Both the position numbers and the translations under genes were made by a program. The notes beneath the pieces were generated by a model. That model had not been told where the DNA came from. It ran no database searches and saw only the letters and a list, made by a program, of their open reading frames with translations. Below, one piece after another: positions 5,887 to 13,157 of a stretch of 15,343 nucleotides of DNA; position 1 is the stretch's first letter; every line of letters begins with the position of its first letter. This stretch comes from UMGS755 sp045597205 (GTDB lineage: Bacteria > Bacillota > Clostridia > UBA1381 > UBA9506). Location: contig JAZODT010000062.1 in the NCBI GenBank assembly GCA_045597205.1, positions 1 through 15,343 of the forward strand, written 5' to 3'.

Positions 5887-8673
5887 TTATTTTAAATTAG
5901 CGGCACAACGTGCACACAGTGTGGGATGTTCATTATCTTTACCAATGGTTTCAGAGAACATCCAGCAGCGTTCGCATTTTTCACCGGCAGCGGCGTTAAC
6001 CTTAACTTTAATGCCGGTTTCGCCCTCTTGTGCATCGGCAGAAGCTTCGGCAAGGGGCAGAACAGAAACACCGGAGGTAATGAAGTAGGTTGTGAGTTTA
6101 TCTTCTGTTTCTTTTAACAGGGTATAGAGTTCACCATCAGCAAAAATGGTGACATCAGCCCCCAAAGAGTGACCGATAACCTTTGCATTACGGGCTTCTT
6201 CTAAAGCTTTGGAAACATCACTGCGAACAGAGAGCAGAGCTTCCCAACGGGTTTCTAAAGCTTCATCATTTAAAGAAGCATCCGGCTGAGGCATATTGTT
6301 TAAGATAACAAATTCACGGTTATCTTTTTCGCTGTGAGGCATAAAGGACCAGATTTCTTCACAGGTGAAGGCAAGCACTGGCGTTAACAGGCGAACTAAG
6401 CTATCCAAAATGCGGTACATAGCCGTTTGCGCACTACGACGAGCCAAGCTATCCGGTTTTTCGGTGTAGAGACGGTCTTTAATAACATCTAAATAGAAGT
6501 TACTCATTTCAACTACGCAGAAATTGTGAATGCCATGGAACACGCTGTGGAATTCATAACTTCTGTAAGCAGCCAGTGTTTTTTCAATCAGCTTATTCAG
6601 GCGAGCCATTGCAAAACGGTCAATTTCCAGCATATCTGCAGGAGCAACAGCGTCACGGTCCGGTTCAAAGTCATGGATGTTGCCCAAAATGTAACGGGCG
6701 GTATTTCTGATTTTGCGGTATGCTTCAGAAAGCTGTTTTAAAATGTTTTCTGAAATGTGCATATCGGTTTTATAGTCGGCCGAGGCAACCCACAAGCGGA
6801 GCACATCGGCACCAAACTGCTTGATAATATCCTGAGGGCTCATACCGTTGCCCTTGGATTTAGACATCTTCGCACCGGATTCATCCACAATCATACCGTG
6901 AGTGATAACGGTTTTATAAGGTGCTTCGCCACGAGCAGCGATGGCAGTTAACAGAGAAGACTGGAACCAACCGCGATACTGGTCGTTACCCTCTAAGTAA
7001 AGGTCAGCAGGGAAGCGGAGACCTTCTTTAACTTCTAAAACAGCAGTATGGCTGGAGCCGGAATCAAACCAAACATCCATAATGTCGGTTTCTTTGGTGA
7101 AATGGTCATGACCACATGCGGGGCAAACGGTGCCGGCAGGCAAAATGTCTTTGGCATCCATTTCATACCAGGCATTGGAGCCTTTTTCATAGAATAATTC
7201 GGAAACAGCCTTAATGGTATCTGCGTTAATTAATTCCTTGCCGCATTCAGCACAGTAGAAAATAGGAATGGGCACACCCCAGGTTCTCTGACGGGAAATA
7301 CACCAGTCGCTTCTGTCCTGTACCATGCCAGTAATTCTGTCTTCGCCCCACTTGGGCAACCAGGTAACACCCTGAATGGCTTTAACGGCATCTTCCTTAA
7401 TAGCATCAACAGAAGCAAACCACTGCTCAGCCGCGCGATAAACAATAGCATCATGACAACGCCAGCAGTGAGGATATTGGTGAATAATTTCTTCAACGGC
7501 AAAGAGAGCATTCAACTCTGTTAATTTATCAATAATTTTGCTATTTGCTTTTTCATAGTAAAGACCAGAGAATTCGCCAGCCAGTTCGTTTAAATAACCC
7601 TTTTCGTCAACAGGCACAATGATGGGAATATCTTTATACTGCTGGCAGGCAATATAGTCTTCTAAACCGTGACCGGGCGCTGTGTGTACACAACCGGTAC
7701 CGGCATCTAAAGTTACATGGTCACCCAAAATGATAACAGATTCTCTGTCAATAAAGGGGTGAGCACAACGAATCAGTTCAAAATCAGTACCCTGATAAGA
7801 ACGGATGGTGGTGTAATTTGCGTGACCGCCGGCTTTCATAACGTTATCAACCAATTCATCAGCAATGATGTAATATTCGTTGTCAGCTTCTACCAAATTA
7901 TAGGTAAAGCGGCTGTTTAACGCAATGGCAACGTTGCCGGGCAGGGTCCAGGTGGTGGTGGTCCAGATTAAGAAGTTGATCTTTTCCTTGGGAATGCCAC
8001 AATCGGCAAATACACCGTTATCCTCTGTCACAGCAAATTTAACATAAATAGAATTTGTTTTATCTTCCTGATACTCAATTTCTGCTTCTGCCAGTGCCGT
8101 TTCGCAGTCGGGGCACCAGTAAAAGGGCTTTAGGCCTTTATAAATATAGCCTTTTTCAGCCATTTTGCCGAAAATTTCAATCTGCTTGGCTTCAAATTTG
8201 GGGTCTAAGGTGAGGTAAGGATCTTCCCATTTACCCAAAGCACCCAAACGTTTTAAGGAGCCCATTTGCAGATTCACATATTTCATAGCAAAGTCACGGC
8301 AGAGGTTACGGAAAGAAACGGTATCCACTTCGTGACGGTTAATGCCAAGGCTTGCAATGGCCTGGCGTTCAATGGGCAGGCCGTGGGTATCCCAACCGTG
8401 AATGTAGGGAGCCTTAAAACCATCCATATTTTTAAAACGGGTAATGATATCCTTTAAAGTTTTGTTTAACGCATGCCCCATATGCATATCGCCGTTGGCA
8501 TAGGGCGGACCATCATGAAGAACGAATAAAGGCTTGCCTTCGTTTTTCTCCATCAGTTTGTTATACATTGCGTCATCTTCCTGCCGTTTTAACACTTCCG
8601 GTTCACGCTGGGGCAAATTACCGCGCATGGGAAATTCGGTTTTCGGCAGATTAAGAGTTTGACTATAATCCAT
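5887..8673 (-). CDS. ileS: Isoleucyl-tRNA synthetase
   Basis: This class I synthetase charges tRNA-Ile with isoleucine in the cytoplasm. At 928 residues it has normal bacterial length. Class I signatures are HMGH (64-67, in NGDMHMGHALNK) and KMSKS (602-606). WTTTTWTLPGN marks the start of the editing domain, and a C-terminal zinc-binding site is formed by C900, C903, C920 and C923 (CERCWMF and LCARCA). The start at 8673 is preferred to the ATG at 8685: it gives MDYSQTLNLPKTEFPMRGN, which matches the Bacillus enzyme's N-terminus, and AAAGGA lies 11 bases upstream. The upstream ATG overlaps the ribosome binding site. It begins 33 bases after divIVA stops, and no T-box leader fits in that gap, so it must be expressed from the division-gene operon or a promoter within divIVA. 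Confidence 0.98.
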   Translation of the reverse strand: MDYSQTLNLPKTEFPMRGNLPQREPEVLKRQEDDAMYNKLMEKNEGKPLFVLHDGPPYANGDMHMGHALNKTLKDIITRFKNMDGFKAPYIHGWDTHGLPIERQAIASLGINRHEVDTVSFRNLCRDFAMKYVNLQMGSLKRLGALGKWEDPYLTLDPKFEAKQIEIFGKMAEKGYIYKGLKPFYWCPDCETALAEAEIEYQEDKTNSIYVKFAVTEDNGVFADCGIPKEKINFLIWTTTTWTLPGNVAIALNSRFTYNLVEADNEYYIIADELVDNVMKAGGHANYTTIRSYQGTDFELIRCAHPFIDRESVIILGDHVTLDAGTGCVHTAPGHGLEDYIACQQYKDIPIIVPVDEKGYLNELAGEFSGLYYEKANSKIIDKLTELNALFAVEEIIHQYPHCWRCHDAIVYRAAEQWFASVDAIKEDAVKAIQGVTWLPKWGEDRITGMVQDRSDWCISRQRTWGVPIPIFYCAECGKELINADTIKAVSELFYEKGSNAWYEMDAKDILPAGTVCPACGHDHFTKETDIMDVWFDSGSSHTAVLEVKEGLRFPADLYLEGNDQYRGWFQSSLLTAIAARGEAPYKTVITHGMIVDESGAKMSKSKGNGMSPQDIIKQFGADVLRLWVASADYKTDMHISENILKQLSEAYRKIRNTARYILGNIHDFEPDRDAVAPADMLEIDRFAMARLNKLIEKTLAAYRSYEFHSVFHGIHNFCVVEMSNFYLDVIKDRLYTEKPDSLARRSAQTAMYRILDSLVRLLTPVLAFTCEEIWSFMPHSEKDNREFVILNNMPQPDASLNDEALETRWEALLSVRSDVSKALEEARNAKVIGHSLGADVTIFADGELYTLLKETEDKLTTYFITSGVSVLPLAEASADAQEGETGIKVKVNAAAGEKCERCWMFSETIGKDNEHPTLCARCAANLK

Positions 8674-8706
8674 TGATTGCTTCATCCTTTCTGGCCTGGG
8701 ATTATA

Positions 8707-9588
8707 TTAAAGTGTATCGTCCGAGAAGACGTCATATGCTTTTAAATCTTCAACATTAATAGAAGAAACGGTGGAGCGGGGTTCTTTTTCAATCGTTTCT
8801 TTTGTGACAGAAAAAGGTTCCACAGGTTTAGCTTCTGCTGCAGGCTGTTCACCTTGTTCTGCCAGTCTTTGCTCTTCCCGTTTTCTCTTTAAAATTTCTT
8901 CTACAACCGGATTGAGCTTCCGTTCCGGTTCAAACCCAACGGTTTGTTTAACCGGTTCTTGCACAGGGGCAGCCACGCTTTCGACAGGCTCTTCTTTTAA
9001 AGAAGACAAGGAAAAAATGTGAGTATTTTCATCAACCGGCGCTTCTTTTTCTGGTTGGGGAGCCGGCACGGGGGCTGGCTCTGGAGTCGGCTCAGGAGCA
9101 GGAGCCGGCGTTTCGCTTTGGGTCGGTGCAGTCTGGGGAATGCTTGACTCGGGCAGTTCGTTTAATAGCTGCATATAAGTAGAGAGCAAAGCGTTCATTT
9201 TTGCTTTAAACCCATTCATCTCACGCTGCATATTTAAATAGGTTTTTTCTAACTGGGCAATAGAACGATTGGCATTGTTAATCACTTCTGCCGCGCGGCG
9301 TTCAGCATCTTTAACAATAGTTTCAGAACGCTCATAAGCATTTTGCTTAATATCTTCTGCTGTGCGCTGTGCAACCAAAATGGCATTTTGCATGGTTTCT
9401 TCCATGCCTTTATAACTGCCGACAGTGTCGTTCAGCATAGCATTTTTTTCCTTTAATTCATTATTATCGCGGTATAGCTTTTCATAGTCTATGACTAATG
9501 TTCTCATAAACTCTTCCACTTCGGTGGTTTCATAACCGCGGAAAACCTTGGTAAATTCTTTATTTTCAATATCAACAGGCGTTAACAT
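8707..9588 (-). CDS. divIVA: DivIVA-domain cell division/polarity protein
   Basis: This is a cytoplasmic coiled-coil protein that binds curved membrane at septa and poles and recruits partners. The N-terminus LTPVDIENKEFTKVFRGY matches the DivIVA lipid-binding domain, with F16 and R17 at the membrane-inserting positions known from Bacillus subtilis. A long coiled coil covers about 22-145. Then comes a linker rich in Pro, Ala and Glu (about 150-184, runs of PAPAPEPTPEPAPVPAPQP), a charged stretch with LNPVVEEILKRKREEQ (225-240), and a C-terminus ending INVEDLKAYDVFSDDTL. At 293 residues it is far longer than the Bacillus protein (about 164), as in many clostridia. ATG 9588 is supported by GGGGAG (9596-9601), seven bases away. 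It lies between ylmH (18 bases) and ileS. Confidence 0.93.
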   Translation of the reverse strand: MLTPVDIENKEFTKVFRGYETTEVEEFMRTLVIDYEKLYRDNNELKEKNAMLNDTVGSYKGMEETMQNAILVAQRTAEDIKQNAYERSETIVKDAERRAAEVINNANRSIAQLEKTYLNMQREMNGFKAKMNALLSTYMQLLNELPESSIPQTAPTQSETPAPAPEPTPEPAPVPAPQPEKEAPVDENTHIFSLSSLKEEPVESVAAPVQEPVKQTVGFEPERKLNPVVEEILKRKREEQRLAEQGEQPAAEAKPVEPFSVTKETIEKEPRSTVSSINVEDLKAYDVFSDDTL

Positions 9589-9606
9589 ATGGGTTCTCCC
9601 CTTTGT

Positions 9607-10353
9607 TTATATATATTTTTTTAAAACAATTCTCATTCGGCCCTTTTTGGTTTCGCCAAGTATTTCTAAAACTTCTGCCCGACCGAATTTGCGCACGCTT
9701 AGCACATCGCCTTGGGATAGCACAAAAGACGGTTTTGTGCAAAGAACGTGATTAACGCTCACCTGCTCGTGGTGCACCATGCTTTCGGTGGTGGAACGGG
9801 AAGCACCGGTTAAAAGACCTAACACACAATCAAGGCGAAGAGAAGCAACCGTACCGCAAACCGGTTCCCAGGCTTTTGGCAAAATGGCAAGACTTTCCGG
9901 CGCTGCCAAAGTTAATGTAACAGGAATGCGACCGGCGTGTGTTAAATGCAAAGACAAATATTCACTAATGGAGTCGCAGGCAAAAACCACCGGTCCCGCC
10001 TCCTCCATAGCCACATCGCCCAAAAGGTTCCGTTCGATGCCTAAAGACATTAAAGAACCAAGGACGGTTCTGTGTCCTAAAGCTTCCGGCGCTAAAAGGC
10101 GAAGAGGACAAAGCGGGAACAAACTTGGGTCAGGCTCCATATAATCAGGAAAAAAACCCAGCATTTTTCGCTCTGCATCGTCATAACCGCCCCACAGCAG
10201 ATAAGGCACCCGGGGGTGCATTTTTTGCAAAAAAGTGGCACATTCACCAGGGTCTAAAAAACGACTGAAGTGCGGACGATTGCCGCACTCAGCACCACGT
10301 TCCAAGTCCTCTAAACGGGCAAGGAGCCGTTTTTCATCTAATGATGGCGTCAT
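9607..10353 (-). CDS. ylmH: YlmH family RNA-binding protein with S4 domain
   Basis: This is a 248-residue cytoplasmic protein. The first two thirds hold the YlmH-type N-terminal region, with FLDPGE, the GGYDDAERKMLGF signature (about 56-68) and MSLGIERNLLGD. The C-terminal S4 domain (from about residue 168, LRLDCVLGLLTGASRSTT, then QVSVNHVLCTKPSFVLSQGD) binds structured RNA. Family members associate with 50S ribosomal subunits, and B. subtilis YlmH has been linked to ribosome quality control. It lies between sepF and divIVA, as in other Gram-positives, although the membrane gene ylmG that often sits beside sepF is absent. The ATG at 10353 is three bases after the sepF stop and has only a poor ribosome binding site, so translational coupling to sepF is likely. 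Confidence 0.9.
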   Translation of the reverse strand: MTPSLDEKRLLARLEDLERGAECGNRPHFSRFLDPGECATFLQKMHPRVPYLLWGGYDDAERKMLGFFPDYMEPDPSLFPLCPLRLLAPEALGHRTVLGSLMSLGIERNLLGDVAMEEAGPVVFACDSISEYLSLHLTHAGRIPVTLTLAAPESLAILPKAWEPVCGTVASLRLDCVLGLLTGASRSTTESMVHHEQVSVNHVLCTKPSFVLSQGDVLSVRKFGRAEVLEILGETKKGRMRIVLKKYI

Positions 10354-10356
10354 GCC

Positions 10357-10785
10357 TTAATAGGAGAAAGGAAAGCCTTTGGTCAACTCGTCCTTAAAAT
10401 CGCCCATAATGCCAACATTATAGGGGGCAATCAGGAAAATACCGTTAGCTACTTTCTGAATGTTACCATCCACACCGTAAACAGCACCGGATAAAAAGTC
10501 AACAACACGGCGGGAAACGTCTTTATCCAGCTTTTCTAAATTAATAACGACAGGCTTTTTTGCTTTTAAGTGGTCAGCAATGTCGCGAGCATCTTCAAAA
10601 CTGGTAAGCTGAATAACAACAACCTTTAACTGTGCAGAAGTGTGAATGTTCACAACCTTACCACGTTTACCGGCAGGAATCGTGGGCTCTTCTGGTTCTT
10701 GGGGAGCAGAGGTTAAAAATTCTTCTTCTTCATCAATCTCATCAGAAAGGCCAATCCATTTCAGCATTTTGTTCATTGTACTCAT
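10357..10785 (-). CDS. sepF: Cell division protein SepF
   Basis: SepF tethers FtsZ polymers to the membrane and polymerises into rings that shape the septum. The 142 residues begin with a short amphipathic helix (MSTMNKMLKWIGL), the expected membrane anchor. An acidic and proline-containing linker follows (to about residue 40). The SepF core starts at about residue 43 (VVNIHTSAQLKVVVIQLTSF), continues with KPVVINLEKLDKDVSRRVVDFLSGAVY, and ends with GNIQKVANGIFLIAPYNVGI. The start is strong: AGGAGG (10794-10799) lies eight bases upstream of ATG 10785. It follows yggS by 41 bases and precedes ylmH by three, all in one minus-strand operon. Confidence 0.96.
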   Translation of the reverse strand: MSTMNKMLKWIGLSDEIDEEEEFLTSAPQEPEEPTIPAGKRGKVVNIHTSAQLKVVVIQLTSFEDARDIADHLKAKKPVVINLEKLDKDVSRRVVDFLSGAVYGVDGNIQKVANGIFLIAPYNVGIMGDFKDELTKGFPFSY

Positions 10786-10826
10786 TTTTTCTTCCTCCTA
10801 AATTTATAATTATCTTTTTGTTAACT

Positions 10827-11504
10827 TTATTTAAATAAGGCATTGCCAATTCGCACCAGGGTTGCCCCTTCGCGAATGGCGGCCTCAAAGTCACCACTCA
10901 TACCCATGGATAAATGCTCCATAAAAACGTTATCATAACCTTCTTTGGCGATTTGTTCCGAAAGGAGCCTGAGCTCTTCAAAAACATGGCGGGTTTCAGT
11001 TTCAGTTGCCCTTAAAGGGGCCATGGTCATCAATCCTCGTACCGAAATGCCTTTTAAACAGGATAATTTTTCAAAAAGGGCCTTGGCTTCATCCGCATCG
11101 GCGCCGGATTTGCTTTCTTCACCGGAGATGTTAAACTGCACCAAAACATTTTGCACAATGCCGCTGTTTTGCGCTTTTTTGCTGATTTCTTCAGCCAAAT
11201 GCAAAGAGTCCACCGAATGAATGAGCTGCACTTTGCCTATAATATATTTCACCTTGTTAGTTTGTAAATGACCAATTAAATGCCAGCGAGGTTCGTTGCC
11301 TAAAACATCATATTTATCTAAAAAAACCTGCACCCGGTTTTCGCCTAAGTTTAAAACGCCGGCTTCTAACACTTTTTTTGCGCAAAGAGCATCAACGGTT
11401 TTCGTGACCGCCACCAAAGTCACATCCTCGGGGGCGCGACCGGCAGCAGAAGCGGCATGGGACATTCTTTGTTTAATTTCTTCAATGTTTGCGAGGATGT
11501 TCAT
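10827..11504 (-). CDS. yggS: PLP homeostasis protein, YggS/YlmE family
   Basis: This pyridoxal-phosphate-binding TIM-barrel protein has no known catalytic activity and keeps PLP and amino acid pools balanced. In 225 residues, K35 in LVAVTKTVDA is the expected PLP lysine. Family motifs NLGENRVQ, RWHLIGHLQTNKVKY, IHSVDSLHLA, RGLMTMAPL and MGMSGDFEAAI are present. The end reads VRIGNALFK where many members have RIGxAIFG. The ATG (11504) overlaps the stop of the preceding HlyD-like gene as ATGA, and a GAGGAGGG site (11517-11524) lies 12 bases upstream, so translation is probably coupled. In Bacillus the same gene (ylmE) stands just before sepF. Confidence 0.96.
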   Translation of the reverse strand: MNILANIEEIKQRMSHAASAAGRAPEDVTLVAVTKTVDALCAKKVLEAGVLNLGENRVQVFLDKYDVLGNEPRWHLIGHLQTNKVKYIIGKVQLIHSVDSLHLAEEISKKAQNSGIVQNVLVQFNISGEESKSGADADEAKALFEKLSCLKGISVRGLMTMAPLRATETETRHVFEELRLLSEQIAKEGYDNVFMEHLSMGMSGDFEAAIREGATLVRIGNALFK

Positions 11505-12706
11505 CTAAGCAACTTTCCCTCCTCATAGCTACTGGCACTAACAACGACCTCGTCATATAAACGCAGGGGCAATTCATTGCTTGCCGAATCAATAATGACT
11601 GTTTCGTCTGTGTTATATAATATTTCAACAGGAATGAACTTTAAAACATCATCTCGCCGGACATATACACCGGTTACATCATCTTTCGTCCGCAAACATT
11701 CAACGCTGATGCGGTAGCCACTATATTGATTTTTAATAAATTCCAAATTCACAATCCGCCGTTTTAAAAGAGAGTCTAAATGACGGTCGGTTTCTAAAAT
11801 AACGGTTTGGGAGCCGTTTTCCTCCGGAGAAATATAAAAAACAAAGGCTTTTACCAAGTCGCTGGACAAATCATAAAACCGAAGATTAACGCTGTTGCCG
11901 GTTCTAAGGCCAGTCATTTGTTCAACAGGCACGTTTAAGGCTACAAAATAACGGAAATTTTTAATAATTTTACAACCGACAGTTTCTTCATCCTTTGCTT
12001 GTTGATGCTCTCTTTCTATTAGTTCATTTAACTTTGTGGGTGAAAGCTCTGTCATGTTGTAAGGTGTAATGATTTGTTCAAAACCATCTAAACCGGTAGA
12101 AAATATGCCGGAAGCCGGAGCGAACATACGATTGTGTGCTGCGCCAAGCTGACTTTCAAGGCTTGCTTTTTGGGTCTGCAGTTCTTCTAAAATGTTCCGG
12201 CCCGAGTCAGAGCCATGCACTTGTGCTTTTTTTTCACACAAAGCTTCCAACACCAATTGAATATTGCTGACACTATCCAAATCGCCTTGCAGACTATTTT
12301 GCACCAAAAGCTCTGTCTGTTCGGAAATTTTTTGCTCTAGCAAAGAAACATCGCCACCAAACCGCAACAAATCGGTTTGGTTTTTTTGAATTTGTGCAAT
12401 TTTATCATTGATTTGTTCTAAACGGGTGCGCAAGTCAGAATCCACATTGCCGGAATAAACAGCGGTGACGGCCTGCCCAACCGAAACCCGGGTGCCGTCT
12501 TGCACCAGCGTTTCAAAAGTGCCGGAACCTTGCGGTTTTAAAACGGTTTCGTATTTAATCATAACACCCTTGGTGTTAATAACATCTTCCATGCTGCCGC
12601 GGAGCAGTGTTTCGACCTTAATGTGAGGGCCGACAAAAGAACGGATTACATAAATGAGAATTAAAAGGGTAAAAATCGGTATTAAAATATTAATTTTATG
12701 CTTCAT
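11501..12706 (-). CDS. HlyD-like membrane-anchored adaptor (membrane fusion protein type)
   Basis: This 401-residue protein has one N-terminal membrane helix (about residues 6-26) and the rest presumably outside the cell. The order resembles membrane fusion proteins of the HlyD/AcrA type: a first half lipoyl-like motif (VLKPQGSGTFETLVQDGTRV, from about 56), a helical hairpin (about 88-190), the second lipoyl half (NRMFAPASGIFSTGLDGFE, from about 192), and a C-terminal beta-rich part ending with LRLYDEVVVSA. No ABC or RND transporter is near, so its partner is unknown and an export role is not shown. The first gene of the division operon, it overlaps yggS by four bases. ATG 12706 has a GGAG (12717-12720) ten bases upstream. 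Similar adaptor genes beside yggS and sepF are, as far as I recall, common in clostridia. Confidence 0.78.
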   Translation of the reverse strand: MKHKINILIPIFTLLILIYVIRSFVGPHIKVETLLRGSMEDVINTKGVMIKYETVLKPQGSGTFETLVQDGTRVSVGQAVTAVYSGNVDSDLRTRLEQINDKIAQIQKNQTDLLRFGGDVSLLEQKISEQTELLVQNSLQGDLDSVSNIQLVLEALCEKKAQVHGSDSGRNILEELQTQKASLESQLGAAHNRMFAPASGIFSTGLDGFEQIITPYNMTELSPTKLNELIEREHQQAKDEETVGCKIIKNFRYFVALNVPVEQMTGLRTGNSVNLRFYDLSSDLVKAFVFYISPEENGSQTVILETDRHLDSLLKRRIVNLEFIKNQYSGYRISVECLRTKDDVTGVYVRRDDVLKFIPVEILYNTDETVIIDSASNELPLRLYDEVVVSASSYEEGKLLR

Positions 12707-12775
12707 ATCCCTTTTTCTCCGTTTTCGTTAACAATTAAAAATCAAATTCCATTAAAACACAATACTACATTATTA

Positions 12776-12804
12776 ATTGTAACACAAATTTTGCGTTTAT
12801 GCAA
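12776..12804 (-). promoter_or_regulatory. Promoter of the hlyD-like/yggS/sepF/divIVA/ileS operon
   Basis: On the minus strand, TTGCAT (complement of 12799-12804) and TACAAT (complement of 12776-12781) are separated by 17 bases. Predicted transcription starts near 12769, about 60 bases before the first start codon. I see no other promoter of this quality in the gaps between genes down to lspA. Confidence 0.75.
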
Positions 12805-12810
12805 CGGAAT

Positions 12811-12849
12811 ATGAAAAAAAGATGTAAAATTTTTATTGTTTTTTTTCAT
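12811..12849. repeat. AT-rich inverted repeat between divergent promoters
   Basis: ATGAAAAAAA (12811-12820) is exactly complementary to TTTTTTTCAT (12840-12849). An inner TAAAA/TTTTA pair (12825-12829 and 12831-12835) shares the same centre at 12830. Fifteen of nineteen position pairs match. The centre falls midway between the -35 boxes at 12804 and 12854, so it is probably not transcribed and could be an operator or paired UP-like A/T tracts. Confidence 0.55.
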
Positions 12850-12853
12850 TTTG

Positions 12854-12882
12854 TTGACAGAAAAAAATCATTATGTTACACT
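12854..12882 (+). promoter_or_regulatory. Promoter of the 73-codon gene
   Basis: A perfect -35 TTGACA (12854-12859) and a -10-like TACACT (12877-12882) are 17 bases apart. Transcription would start near 12889, only about 12 bases before the chosen start codon, leaving a very short leader. Confidence 0.75.
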
Positions 12883-12900
12883 TTTTATGTGGTGATAACA

Positions 12901-13122
12901 TTGAAAAGAAAAAAATTTGAACTGTACGATGAAGATTTAGAGTATTATTTTTTAGTGAAAGTAGAAACCGAAGCAGGAACAAAGTTTGTTTATAATCAGC
13001 GGACATTAGTGCATCATGCGGCATTTGCCAAACGGTTTGAAACCCGGCGGTCGGCCAAAAGATGCATTGCACTTTCGACTTATGAAAACTGTGAAATTTT
13101 AAAAATTAAAAGAGAAAAATAG
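12901..13122 (+). CDS. Small protein of unknown function (73 residues)
   Basis: I do not recognise this gene. The start is a TTG at 12901, supported by GGTGAT (12891-12896), which can pair with the 3' end of 16S rRNA, and by a promoter whose transcript would begin near 12889. In-frame upstream ATG codons lie before that promoter. The product is basic and rich in Lys and Arg, without signal peptide or membrane helix. The N-terminal part (YYFLVKVETEAGTKFVY) looks like two beta strands; then comes a helix-prone stretch (FAKRFETRRSAKRCIAL) and a final strand (NCEILKIK). A layout of strand, strand, a KRFxTxxxAxx helix and strand is common in small uncharacterised bacterial and phage proteins, but this is only a pattern. 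It lies alone between its promoter and a terminator, divergent from the division operon. Confidence 0.7.
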   Translation: MKRKKFELYDEDLEYYFLVKVETEAGTKFVYNQRTLVHHAAFAKRFETRRSAKRCIALSTYENCEILKIKREK

Positions 13123-13156
13123 GGGTTATAGCAAACAATGCTACAGCCCCTATTTT
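13116..13156. terminator. Bidirectional terminator between the 73-codon gene and prmC
   Basis: AAAATAGGGG (13116-13125) pairs with CCCCTATTTT (13147-13156). An inner stem ATAGC/GCTA(C) (about 13129-13132 with 13140-13143) closes a seven-base loop. The stop codon TAG of the left gene (13120-13122) lies inside the left arm, and the stop of prmC begins two bases to the right (13158-13160). Confidence 0.88.
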
Positions 13157-13157
13157 G

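Noticed and set aside
8979..8985. TTCGACA, reverse complement of the Spo0A box core
   Set aside because: Inside divIVA coding sequence with no promoter near; a chance match that also lowers the weight of the one at 3889.
9034..9115. Repetitive DNA as a possible tandem repeat element
   Set aside because: It encodes the Pro-Ala-Glu linker of DivIVA; the repetition is at protein level and imperfect in DNA.
9779..10144. Open frame of 121 codons on the plus strand
   Set aside because: It lies opposite ylmH, whose protein has clear family motifs. The plus-strand product is rich in Arg, Ser and Pro without any recognisable motif, and has no ribosome binding site.
12833..13072. Minus-strand open frame opposite the 73-codon gene
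   Set aside because: The plus strand has a promoter, ribosome binding site and terminator that fit the plus-strand gene. The minus-strand frame has none of these.
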